This document shows, one piece after another, positions 14,292 through 22,733 of a DNA stretch of 64,000 nt. Position 1 is the stretch's first letter; each line of letters begins with the position of its first letter. The translations under genes were made by a program, and so were the position numbers. The notes under the pieces are model-generated. The model did no database searches, was not told where the DNA came from, and saw only the letters and a list, made by a program, of their open reading frames with translations. The stretch is from Bacteroidia bacterium (GTDB lineage: Bacteria; Bacteroidota; Bacteroidia; Bacteroidales; Prolixibacteraceae): assembly GCA_026391655.1 (NCBI GenBank), contig JAPLDR010000018.1, positions 1 to 64,000 on the forward strand, written 5' to 3'.

Positions 14292-15920
14292 CTATTTTCT
14301 GTATAAGCAGCACTCGGGAAGTTGTCTGTAAACCTCGTCCGAAGCTTTAAATTTTTCCGTATCATGGCCAGCTTTTGCAATTGCTTTCTGAATGGTATCC
14401 GGATTGGTTTCCTTCGGGTTAAATTCAACTTGAATTTTTTTTGTATTTATATCCCAAACAGCACTGGAAACCCCTTTTACTGATTTCGCCGCTTTTTCGA
14501 TTCGTTCTTTGCACAAATCGCAATTACCTGAGACTTTTATGGTTTTACTCAGCAGGTGACTCAAAGTCACCTGCTGAGTATTTGAACTACCCATATCCAT
14601 CCCGGCCATATCCTTATCATTCTGGGTTTTGGAATCACCCGGCATGTCCATACCTGGCATTGATGAAACTTTGCCTCCTGAGGGATTCATCATACTGGAT
14701 TTGCCTTCGAGCTGCGCCGAAGCATCAACACTAAAAGCACCCTGTGTTACAATCTCTTCACCATCGTTCAATCCGCTCATAACCACGTAACTATTTCCCA
14801 ACATAGGTCCGAGCTCTATTTCGCGAATTTTGAAGATAGCCTCATCCGTTTTAGTCTGTTTCACATATACAACCGAACGTTTTCCTGTCCATAAAACGGC
14901 AGAACGGGGAATGATTAATTTATCCTTGTATTCATTTAAATTTGCTTTAACGATTCCGGTTGCAAACATTTCAGGTTTCAGTTTTCCGGACTGGTTGTTA
15001 AGTTCTACCCGCACTCTTGCAATACGGGTAACGGCGTCAAGCACCGGATCGATAAATGTGATGTTGCCTGAGTAATCAGCTCCGGGTAAAGCCTGAATGT
15101 TAAAGGTAACCTTTTGCCCCTGAGATAAATATGGCAGGTCGCTTTCGTAAGCATCGAACATGATCCAGACATGCGAGAGGTCGGCAACATCAAACAAAAC
15201 AGACCCCGGCGAAACAAAGTCGCCGGTGTTGACACGCCTTGCAGAAACAATTCCCGTTGTATTTGCAAAAACTTCAAAGTCTGTTTTTACCTTTCCGATA
15301 CTCTCAATTGTTGCAATCTGTTTTTCAGTCAATTTCCATTGACGAAGTTTATCTTTCGATGCTTCATACAGCGCTGGTTGTGATTCTTTTGTGGTCACGG
15401 TTTCGAATAACTCCTGCTGAGCAGTGACAAGATCGGGAGAATAGATAACCGCCAATGTTTGTCCTTTTCGCACCAGTTCGCCTGTGAAGTTTACATTCAA
15501 TTTTTCGATTCTGCCAGGAAGATAAGAAACCTGACTTTGCAAAAGTCGCTCATCAGCTTGTACCTTGCCGTAAAGACGCAATTCCTTCACGGGATTTTGT
15601 TTTGATACGATGGAAGTAAGGACATTGGCCAGTTGAACAGCTTCCTTTGTCATTTGAATTGCGTCAGGATCTATTGCAGTACCACCACTCTGTTTGAGCG
15701 GAATTAATTCCATACCGCAAATAGGGCATTTACCCGGTTCAGGCATACGAATCTGAGGATGCATCGCACATGTCCAGATGGTTGCTTTCGCGGTTTCAGC
15801 TGCATGATCGTGTTTTTCTTCAATCTTAGGAGAAGTATGAAAGAATATCCAGCCAAGAAAAATACCTCCAAATAGAATGAGGCTAAAACGAACGTATTTA
15901 TTTGATAATATCTTTTTCAT
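14292..15920 (-). CDS. CusB-type periplasmic adaptor with N-terminal heavy-metal motif and C-terminal HMA domain
   Basis: A 542-residue membrane-fusion protein of a resistance-nodulation-division heavy-metal exporter. After a membrane anchor, a heavy-metal-binding motif (TCAMHPQIRMPEPGKCPICG) sits at about residues 49-70. The barrel-sandwich and beta-barrel domains follow, then a Met-rich linker (MPGMDMPGD, MAGMDMG) and an HMA domain with GNCDLCKERIEKAAK. The 35-base palindrome at 14546-14580 lies in frame between linker and HMA domain and encodes QQVTLSHLLS. It should hand copper or silver to the inner-membrane pump. Order cusA, tolC-like, cusB on one strand with short gaps indicates one operon. 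Confidence 0.88.
   Translation of the reverse strand: MKKILSNKYVRFSLILFGGIFLGWIFFHTSPKIEEKHDHAAETAKATIWTCAMHPQIRMPEPGKCPICGMELIPLKQSGGTAIDPDAIQMTKEAVQLANVLTSIVSKQNPVKELRLYGKVQADERLLQSQVSYLPGRIEKLNVNFTGELVRKGQTLAVIYSPDLVTAQQELFETVTTKESQPALYEASKDKLRQWKLTEKQIATIESIGKVKTDFEVFANTTGIVSARRVNTGDFVSPGSVLFDVADLSHVWIMFDAYESDLPYLSQGQKVTFNIQALPGADYSGNITFIDPVLDAVTRIARVRVELNNQSGKLKPEMFATGIVKANLNEYKDKLIIPRSAVLWTGKRSVVYVKQTKTDEAIFKIREIELGPMLGNSYVVMSGLNDGEEIVTQGAFSVDASAQLEGKSSMMNPSGGKVSSMPGMDMPGDSKTQNDKDMAGMDMGSSNTQQVTLSHLLSKTIKVSGNCDLCKERIEKAAKSVKGVSSAVWDINTKKIQVEFNPKETNPDTIQKAIAKAGHDTEKFKASDEVYRQLPECCLYRK
14546..14580. repeat. 35-base palindromic repeat, copy 2, inside the CusB-like gene
   Basis: TACTCAGCAGGTGACTCAAA continues to the mirrored arm TCACCTGCTGAGTA. 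It is in frame with the CusB-like gene and encodes part of the linker in front of the HMA domain. Copy 1 is at 10785-10819. Confidence 0.8.
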
Positions 15921-15938
15921 CTTATTTTAATTTTCTGG

Positions 15939-17354
15939 TTATTGAATTTGTGAATATGCCATTAATCGTTTGAGCCATGCAATTGAAGTGTTGTAATCGG
16001 CAACTGCCTCTGTTTGCTTGTATTCGTAATCGAAAGTTTGCTGTCTCACGCGTAAAATATCAGTAAGATCGACTCCTGAAGAAGCAAAACTTTTGAACAT
16101 GATATCGAGTGATTTTGAAGCTAAACGATATTGATCAGCATAAAGTTTTGTTCTGCGTTGCGCATCCTGGTATAATTGCATGGCCTGGTAATATTCGGTT
16201 TGAAGCGAATTAGCTGTGGCCTTGTAATTTTGTGAATTAGCTGATTTCAAAAAGTCGGCTTCGGTTTGCATGGCCCTGTATTTCTTCCTGTAAATGGGCA
16301 AAGTAACCGTCACCATTGGCATGATCATGTCTTTACCATTCATTGATGATGTTGACATTTCGCTTTTATTGATAAGGGAATAGTTTATACCAAACCCAAC
16401 CATCGGATAGCTCATCTTTGTAACCATTTGTTTGCGGGCTTCGAGTGATTTTTGCTCAAACTTAAGCATACCCAACATGGGATTGTTAGTAAGGATACTG
16501 TCAGAAATTGCCTGAAACGATGGTTGATAATTATCGGCAACTAAGGTATCAGGAAGAGTAATTGCTGCGCCGGGCGACCTGTTCAGGTAGCTGTTAAACT
16601 GAGCAGCAATTGTATTCTTCCGGCTTTTTAATAGTTCTATATTGTTCTGAAGGTCACCGATTTCAATCTGAATCCTGTAAACATCTGTAAGTCCTGTACT
16701 TCCTGAAGAGGAACCCATTGAGTTATCTGGCATTGGTGCTGCAGCCTGATTAGAAACAGCGGTGCCTGAATTTCCTCCCATGGTGTTCATTCCTGATGAT
16801 CCGGAAGAGAAACTTTGGGTTGCAGTTATTGAACTCGTTCGGCCTGCTGCTGAAGCACCGCCTCCGGACGGAACCGCTTTGAACCTGACAATCGCCAATC
16901 TTTCTACCGTGTGAAGTATTTCGATGTTCTTCTCCGAGATCCGGATATTTTGCTTAACCTTATGCAAATCGTACCAGGTGCGTTGTACATCGTAGAATAC
17001 CTGCAATTTAGCATCCCTGAATGATTCTAATTTTGCTTTTGCCATCAGGCTCATTTCATCCTTCGCATTTTTTAGCACTCCGAACCATGGGAACATTTGC
17101 ATCAGCCGAATATCTGCCACCTGATTTCCGCCCAGTTGTTCCATCGGACTGAGGAAAACACCTATGCTTAAATCGGGGTCTGGCAGGCTACCAACTTGTG
17201 GTATTTTTTGCAAGGCAGCCTGATACTCAGCAAATTTCTGCAAAACAGTAGGATTGCTTTTTGCTGCAATTTCAAGGTAATAGTACAATGAATCCTGTGA
17301 ATAAGAGGATAAACTGTAAGCAAGTATACAAGTAATTATTAAAAACTTTTTCAT
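15939..17354 (-). CDS. TolC-family outer-membrane efflux protein
   Basis: A 471-residue protein with a signal peptide (MKKFLIITCILAYSLSSYSQ) and two outer-membrane-efflux repeats of long helices, the fold of TolC/CusC channels. The N-terminal half has EIAAKSNPTVLQKFAEYQAA and LPDPDLSIGVFLSPMEQLGG. A low-complexity insert rich in Ser, Gly and Met lies at about residues 165-225, between helical regions; its methionines might help pass copper. The gene lies between the RND pump and adaptor genes and should form the exit duct of that tripartite complex. Confidence 0.87.
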   Translation of the reverse strand: MKKFLIITCILAYSLSSYSQDSLYYYLEIAAKSNPTVLQKFAEYQAALQKIPQVGSLPDPDLSIGVFLSPMEQLGGNQVADIRLMQMFPWFGVLKNAKDEMSLMAKAKLESFRDAKLQVFYDVQRTWYDLHKVKQNIRISEKNIEILHTVERLAIVRFKAVPSGGGASAAGRTSSITATQSFSSGSSGMNTMGGNSGTAVSNQAAAPMPDNSMGSSSGSTGLTDVYRIQIEIGDLQNNIELLKSRKNTIAAQFNSYLNRSPGAAITLPDTLVADNYQPSFQAISDSILTNNPMLGMLKFEQKSLEARKQMVTKMSYPMVGFGINYSLINKSEMSTSSMNGKDMIMPMVTVTLPIYRKKYRAMQTEADFLKSANSQNYKATANSLQTEYYQAMQLYQDAQRRTKLYADQYRLASKSLDIMFKSFASSGVDLTDILRVRQQTFDYEYKQTEAVADYNTSIAWLKRLMAYSQIQ

Positions 17355-17373
17355 CGTTGTATTTTTTATTTAC

Positions 17374-17436
17374 CACAATAGGCACATAGAACACATGGTA
17401 CCTTCTGTGACCTATGTGTCTATGCGGTTAACTACT
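17374..17436. repeat. Imperfect long palindrome at the 3' end of the RND pump gene
   Basis: The left arm includes ATAGGCACATAGAACACATG and the right arm TGACCTATGTGTCTATGCGG; together they pair over about 60 bases with several mismatches. The right arm encodes the last residues (VNRIDT) and stop of the pump gene. Palindromes of this CACATAG type are seen widely in Bacteroidota. Confidence 0.55.
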
Positions 17437-20400
17437 TTTTTTACTTCATTTTCTCTCCACATTGCCTGAAACAACGGAACAACAAAGACGGTCATTACCT
17501 GAATAACCATACCACCAAACATGGGTATTGCCATAGGGATCATAATATCAGAACCTTTACCTGTAGATGATAAAACAGGTAGCAAGGCGATAACAGCAAC
17601 AGCCGTAGTCATCATTGCGGGCCTAACACGTTTCATTCCGGCAGACACCACCGCCTCCCGGACATCGTGAACGGTAGCAGGATGCCGGTCTTCGAATACC
17701 TGGTGAATATAGGTACCCATAATTACCCCATCGTTTGTGGCAATTCCGAACAGTGCAATAAAACCAACCCAGACTGCCACACTCAAATTTATAGGGTGCA
17801 TCTGGAACATATCCCGAAGGTTTATTCCGGCCACAGAAAAATTAAGGAACCAGTCCTGGCCGTACAACCAAAGCATGATAAAACCACCAGCGAAAGCAAC
17901 GAATACGCCCGAGAAGTGGATAAATGAGGCTGTAATTGTGCGGAATTGAAAATATAGCAACAACAATATCAGGAGTAAACTTATGGGGATGACGATCGCC
18001 AATCTTTTTGTAGCCCTCATTTGATGTTCGTAATTGCCTGCAAACTTATAAGATACGCCGGGAGACAAAACGAGTGCACCTGAGTTCAGTTTCTGCTGCA
18101 GAATTTTAGTTGCTTCTTCAACCACATCCACTTCCGCTTTACCTTCATTTTTATCGAAAATAACATACCCGTTCAGGAAAGTATTTTCACTCCTGATCAT
18201 TTGTGCACCGCGTGTATAATCAATATCGGCGATTTCACCCAATGGAACCTGGACACCATTCACAGCAGGAATAAGGATGCGCTTGAGATCATCAGGATTA
18301 TCACGCAATTCACGCGCATAGCGGACCCGAATCGGGAAACGCTCACGACCTTCAACGGAATTGCTGAGTGCCATGCCACCTACTGCCACCTGCAGAACTT
18401 CCTGCACATCACTGACTGTCATGCCATAGCGAGCCATCGCTTCACGGTTTAGCTTTATTTCGAGATACGGAGCGCCTACTGCGCGGTCGTAAAACACAGC
18501 TGAAGCTTTGATGGATGGTACATCTTTCAATGCCTGTTCAAGCTGCATCCCGGCCTTCTCGATGGTATTTAAATCGGGCCCATAAACTTTTAACCCCATC
18601 GGCGCACGCATCCCGGTGGAAAGCATAACCAGACGAGCCTCAATAGGTTGTAATTTTGGTGCCGAAGTCAATCCTGGAATATTGGTAGCCTTCACAATCT
18701 CGTTCCAGATATCATCCGGTTTTCTGATTTCAGGTCTCCATTGACGGAAATACTCGCCATTATCGGCAGGGATAAGGCTGTCGGCAGGAATAAGCCTGAA
18801 CCCATCCTTTTTAAGATTATATTTAGATCCGCTTTTAAAGATATAACTGCCTTCCCTGTCCACTTTAAATTGCATGCGTTGCCCATTTTCGTCAAGGATA
18901 TATTCTGAACGATAATTGATTGTATTCTCAAACATTTGTACAGGAGCCGGATCGAGTGCTGAATTTACACGTCCCCACTTTCCAACAGCAACCTCTACTT
19001 CGGGAATAATAGAAAGGCGTTTATCGAGTGTCTCAATATATTGAAGGTTCTTTTCGATACTTGAATGTGGCATACTTGTTGGCATCAACAGGAACGAACC
19101 TTCGTTGAGTGAAGGCATAAACTCCTTGCCGGTACCCGGAAATGTTTTTGCAGGACCTTGCCAGAAAGCTGTTTGCCTGAAGCTTTTCCAACCTACTTTT
19201 TCGGCACCCGTTGCAACAAAACCGAATGTTTTATCGAAGCCCAGCCAGACGAGGAGGCCAAAAAACAAAGTGACAGCAGGAATAATGAGGAACTCACGTT
19301 TGTGTTCCAATGCCCAGCGAATGATATCTTCATAAAAATGAACCATTGACATTAAGCCAGCGAGAATGATGGCTATGATTCCACCTACAAATATGAAGTT
19401 TGCGAAGGTACTGTTGTGAGCGCCTAATGGAAGCCACGCAATTGTAAGATACCAGGCTGCCACAAGTACCGTGATGGCAATGTTGATATAATTGGAATAT
19501 TCCTTTCGATGCTCAGGCCAGCGGTCGTCGAGTAAATTATTTATTCCTATTGCAATTAATGCCAATGCAGGTAAGGCGTTCCAGAAAATGAGGAACAGGA
19601 TACCTGCAACAAACAAACAGCTGTTCCATATCTTGCGCATCTTCTTTGTATCAATGCGTATCGAGAAGAAGATATATGTTAAAGTTGGCAAAACAATAAT
19701 TCCGAGGAGGAAGGCAGAAATCAAAGCAAAAGTTTTGGTAAAAGCCAGTGGATGAAACAACTTTCCTTCGGCAGCCTGCATCGCAAAAACGGGTAGAAAG
19801 CTGACAATGGTGGTGGCGATGGAGGTAACCACTGCTGCGCGAACTTCGGTAGTTGCAAGGTAGATAACCGACAATAATTTTTTTCCTCTGATCTCTTTGT
19901 TTTCAGGCATTTCCAAATGCCTGAGAATATTCTCCACATCAACAATGCCAATATCGACCATTACTCCAATGGCAATGGCAATACCCGACAAAGCAACGAT
20001 GTTCGCTTCAACGCCAAAAAGACGCATCAGGATAAAGGTCATCAATACGCCAATTGGCAGTAACCCGGCAACGATCAGAGATGCTCTCAGGTTCATTACA
20101 AGGACAATAATGACGATGATGCTGATCAGAATTTCGTGCGAAAGTGCCGACTCAAGTGTTCCGATGGTTTCCATTATTAACCCGGTGCGGTCGTAAAACG
20201 GAACAATTGTTACTTTGGAAATTGTACCATCAGGCAAGGTTTTTTGAGGCAGTCCGGCTTCAATTTCCTTTATTTTGGTTTTTACATTATTGATAACCTC
20301 AATGGGATTAGATCCATAGCGGGCAACCACCACTGCACCAACTGCTTCTGAACCAGCCTTATCGAGTCCGCCACGACGCGTAGCCGGACCAAATGCTACA

Positions 20401-21245
20401 CGAGCCACATCTTTAATACGTACCGGAACATTATTCCTGACCGCAACCACCGATATTTCAAGGTCATCGAGGTTCTTAACATACCCTAAACCACGGATAA
20501 TATATTCAACGTTATTCAACTCCATCGTTTCAGCGCCGATGTCGAGATTGCTTTTACGCACAGCATTCATCACATCCATCACTGAAACCCGAAACGCTTT
20601 CATCGCCTCAGGATTTATATCGATCTGGTACTCCTTGATAAAACCACCCACAGATGCCACTTCTGAAACCCCTTCGGCAGTGGATAGCCCGTATTTCACG
20701 TAAAAATCCTGGATAGTTCTAAGTTCCTGGGGATCCCATCCTCCGTTAGCTTTTCCTGTTTTGGGGTCGCGCCCTTCGAGAGTGTACCAGTAAATTTGTC
20801 CCAATGCTGTGGCATCCGGCCCCAGCGTAGGCTGTACTCCGGGGGGTAACATACCGGTAGGCAGCGAGTTGAGTTTCTCAAGTATACGTGAGCGGCTCCA
20901 GTAAAATTCAATGTTATCTTTAAAAATGATATAGATAAAAGACATCCCAAACATGGAGGTGCTTCTAACAGTCTGCACACCAGGAATTCCCAACAATGCA
21001 GTTGTCAAGGGATAGGTTACCTGATCCTGCATATCTTTGGGAGAACGGCCCATCCATTCGGTAGCTACTATCTGCTGGTTTTCGCCAATATCGGGGATTG
21101 CATCCACTGCTATCGGATCGCGTGGAAAGAAATCTGATTTCCAGTTGAAAGGCATAAATACCATACCCAAAACCACGAAAGCGATCAGGAATATAAAGGT
21201 AATCAGCCGGTTTTCGAGAAAATATTTGACGAGTCGGTTGAACAT
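17412..21245 (-). CDS. CusA/CzcA-type heavy-metal RND efflux pump
   Basis: About 1277 residues from ATG 21245 (MFNRLVKYFLENRL); a TTG start at 21269 is less likely. RND features seen: ATEWMGRSPKDMQDQVTYPL near the start, TRRGGLDKAGSEAVGAVVVA, the transmembrane block IAIAIGVMVDIGIVDVENIL with the proton-relay acidic residues, KEFMPSLNEGSFLLMPTSMP, and a C-terminal IATNDGVIMGTY. It exports Cu(I)/Ag(I) or a divalent metal by proton antiport. It is some 200 residues longer than CusA of Escherichia coli because of an added membrane-spanning stretch around residues 545-670 and a larger periplasmic insert (about 790-850). First gene of the operon. Confidence 0.88.
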   Translation of the reverse strand: MFNRLVKYFLENRLITFIFLIAFVVLGMVFMPFNWKSDFFPRDPIAVDAIPDIGENQQIVATEWMGRSPKDMQDQVTYPLTTALLGIPGVQTVRSTSMFGMSFIYIIFKDNIEFYWSRSRILEKLNSLPTGMLPPGVQPTLGPDATALGQIYWYTLEGRDPKTGKANGGWDPQELRTIQDFYVKYGLSTAEGVSEVASVGGFIKEYQIDINPEAMKAFRVSVMDVMNAVRKSNLDIGAETMELNNVEYIIRGLGYVKNLDDLEISVVAVRNNVPVRIKDVARVAFGPATRRGGLDKAGSEAVGAVVVARYGSNPIEVINNVKTKIKEIEAGLPQKTLPDGTISKVTIVPFYDRTGLIMETIGTLESALSHEILISIIVIIVLVMNLRASLIVAGLLPIGVLMTFILMRLFGVEANIVALSGIAIAIGVMVDIGIVDVENILRHLEMPENKEIRGKKLLSVIYLATTEVRAAVVTSIATTIVSFLPVFAMQAAEGKLFHPLAFTKTFALISAFLLGIIVLPTLTYIFFSIRIDTKKMRKIWNSCLFVAGILFLIFWNALPALALIAIGINNLLDDRWPEHRKEYSNYINIAITVLVAAWYLTIAWLPLGAHNSTFANFIFVGGIIAIILAGLMSMVHFYEDIIRWALEHKREFLIIPAVTLFFGLLVWLGFDKTFGFVATGAEKVGWKSFRQTAFWQGPAKTFPGTGKEFMPSLNEGSFLLMPTSMPHSSIEKNLQYIETLDKRLSIIPEVEVAVGKWGRVNSALDPAPVQMFENTINYRSEYILDENGQRMQFKVDREGSYIFKSGSKYNLKKDGFRLIPADSLIPADNGEYFRQWRPEIRKPDDIWNEIVKATNIPGLTSAPKLQPIEARLVMLSTGMRAPMGLKVYGPDLNTIEKAGMQLEQALKDVPSIKASAVFYDRAVGAPYLEIKLNREAMARYGMTVSDVQEVLQVAVGGMALSNSVEGRERFPIRVRYARELRDNPDDLKRILIPAVNGVQVPLGEIADIDYTRGAQMIRSENTFLNGYVIFDKNEGKAEVDVVEEATKILQQKLNSGALVLSPGVSYKFAGNYEHQMRATKRLAIVIPISLLLILLLLYFQFRTITASFIHFSGVFVAFAGGFIMLWLYGQDWFLNFSVAGINLRDMFQMHPINLSVAVWVGFIALFGIATNDGVIMGTYIHQVFEDRHPATVHDVREAVVSAGMKRVRPAMMTTAVAVIALLPVLSSTGKGSDIMIPMAIPMFGGMVIQVMTVFVVPLFQAMWRENEVKKVVNRIDT

Positions 21246-21254
21246 GGGAATAAT

Positions 21255-21420
21255 TTGAAAATGCGACAATCAGACGATTTGTCAAAGGCTAATTCGACAA
21301 TGTGACAATTCGACTATTCCGCAATGAGACAACGAATCAGACAAGAAATAGATAGAAATTTAGTTCAAGTCATTGACTAATTGTCAAATCGCCGAATTGT
21401 CGAATTAATGAATTGTCAAA
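21255..21420. repeat. Spacer with scattered AATTCGACAAT-type inverted motifs
   Basis: The gap between the small HMA gene and the pump gene contains at least four related units (AATTCGACAATG, TGACAATTCGAC, GAATTGTCGAATT, GAATTGTCAAATC) in both orientations, so that its ends are partly complementary. It may be a degraded mobile or repeat element; no gene is seen. Confidence 0.4.
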
Positions 21421-21774
21421 TCACCGATACTTGCAACAGCCTGGCAGTGCGTTATAAATCTTATCGTCAGCTTTAGCCTTTTCGTTGTCGTGGCCTACTG
21501 ATGCTAATTTTTTCCCGATCTGGTCGATATTTGTCTTGGCCGGATCGTATGTTACCGCCAGTGTTTTGTCCGTCGAATTCCATTCAGCTTTGCTCACGCC
21601 ATCAAGTTTGGCCGCTTTTTCGATACGCGACTTACACATGCCGCAATTTCCTGATACTTTGAGTGTTTCAGTTTTGATGGAGGTCGTTTTTGAGAGATCT
21701 TGTGATTGGGCAATAGAGCTAAAGCCAAATACGATTGCCAATAAGGCAACTATAATAATTTTTACAGTTTTCAT
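21421..21774 (-). CDS. Small periplasmic heavy-metal-associated (HMA) protein
   Basis: A 117-residue protein: a signal peptide (MKTVKIIIVALLAIVFGFSS), then one HMA domain with GNCGMCKSRIEKAAKL, where the CxxC pair binds Cu(I) or another soft metal, and ending in LPGCCKYR, almost the same tail as the HMA domain of the CusB-like protein (LPECCLYRK). It probably delivers metal to the efflux complex encoded downstream. It is separated from the pump gene by a repeat-filled spacer. Confidence 0.87.
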   Translation of the reverse strand: MKTVKIIIVALLAIVFGFSSIAQSQDLSKTTSIKTETLKVSGNCGMCKSRIEKAAKLDGVSKAEWNSTDKTLAVTYDPAKTNIDQIGKKLASVGHDNEKAKADDKIYNALPGCCKYR

Positions 21775-21878
21775 AATCTTAAAATATTGATGTTAATGTA
21801 TTAAATAATAGAAATAAAAAATTCTCAGCAGAAAAGTTGGTATAACCTTTTTGCTAAAAAAACGGGGAAACAATAACA

Positions 21879-22298
21879 TCAAATACGGAACACACAAATG
21901 TCGGGTAAGCTTACAGCGCTTACCATATAATTGCCTGGCGGACTTACATTTGTGCGAATGAGGTTAAAGGCTGATAATGAGTTAATCTGATAACTTGCAG
22001 CAATATTAAAAACCTGCAAAACAGGTTGCGAAAACGTTTTAAATTCGGAAAACGAAGGGGTATAATTGTTCTCTATCGCAAAAACTGAGACTTTGTTGGT
22101 GCAGCAGTGCGAGTTGATATGTTTACCAGGTAATTGGCATTTATCGATAGGACCTTCCATACCACAAGAAGCCAACTCACCCGAAAATGAAACTTTGGAA
22201 GCTGCGATTTTACCGCCACAATAGTGAGTAGCAATAGTTAGATGCATCCCCGAAAGGAGGATGAGAAATGCAAATGATATGGATAAAAATTTCTTCAT
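21879..22298 (-). CDS. HYC_CC_PP-type small secreted protein
   Basis: A 139-residue protein with a signal peptide (MKKFLSISFAFLILLSGMHL) and the motif order THYCGG, CC and PP (ATHYCGGKIAAS, then SHCCTNK, then VSPPGNY), a small Bacteroidota family named for these residues. Members lie next to copper and heavy-metal efflux genes; the cysteines suggest metal binding in the periplasm. About 100 bases upstream of the HMA gene on the same strand, so probably part of the same resistance unit. Function is not established. Confidence 0.75.
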   Translation of the reverse strand: MKKFLSISFAFLILLSGMHLTIATHYCGGKIAASKVSFSGELASCGMEGPIDKCQLPGKHINSHCCTNKVSVFAIENNYTPSFSEFKTFSQPVLQVFNIAASYQINSLSAFNLIRTNVSPPGNYMVSAVSLPDICVFRI

Positions 22299-22733
22299 AC
22301 TAAAATATCAACGAATACCCGCTAAAATTGTTGTGCAAATATGATAAAAATCTTTGTGAAGAAATGTTTTGTATTCAATAAAAATTAAAAAAGCTATTTT
22401 TATACTATCACTTTGAGTGTTGATCCACCCGAAAAAACTTAGGGGAGGATTGTAAGTCCGGGTTGCATTCAAACAAGATTCCATCTTCAATATATCAATA
22501 TATACACAAATTTACCAATGAAACGGCAGGAATATAAGAAGTTTATTTCCTGCCAATGCAAATAAAATCATGCGTTAAAAAAATAGATATGTATAGCTTA
22601 GCTAAATTTCACTATTCCGGATGATTCTAAATGAACTAATTTTCATGTTTGAAATATACACATAAATGGTTTTCCGGTCCATAGCATTTAAAGATGGCAC
22701 TTACTATATTTGGCATAAAAAAAAATCTAAAAA
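22299..22733. other. Intergenic region between divergent metal-resistance and fucose loci
   Basis: 435 bases without a convincing gene. On the - strand a weak -7 match CATATTTG (22336-22343) could serve the HYC_CC_PP gene. On the + strand TATATTTG (22705-22712), 21 bases before the FucI-like ATG, is a good -7 element for the fucose operon. The rest is AT-rich and unassigned. Confidence 0.5.

Noticed and set aside
14237-14428. 63-residue frame at the end of the CusB-like gene
   Set aside because: Mostly overlaps the HMA-coding end in another frame and has no recognisable features.
22691-22716. Sigma-54 promoter (TGGCAC with downstream GC) before the fucose operon
   Set aside because: The spacing to a GC element is wrong, while TATATTTG is a good Bacteroidota -7 element in the same place.
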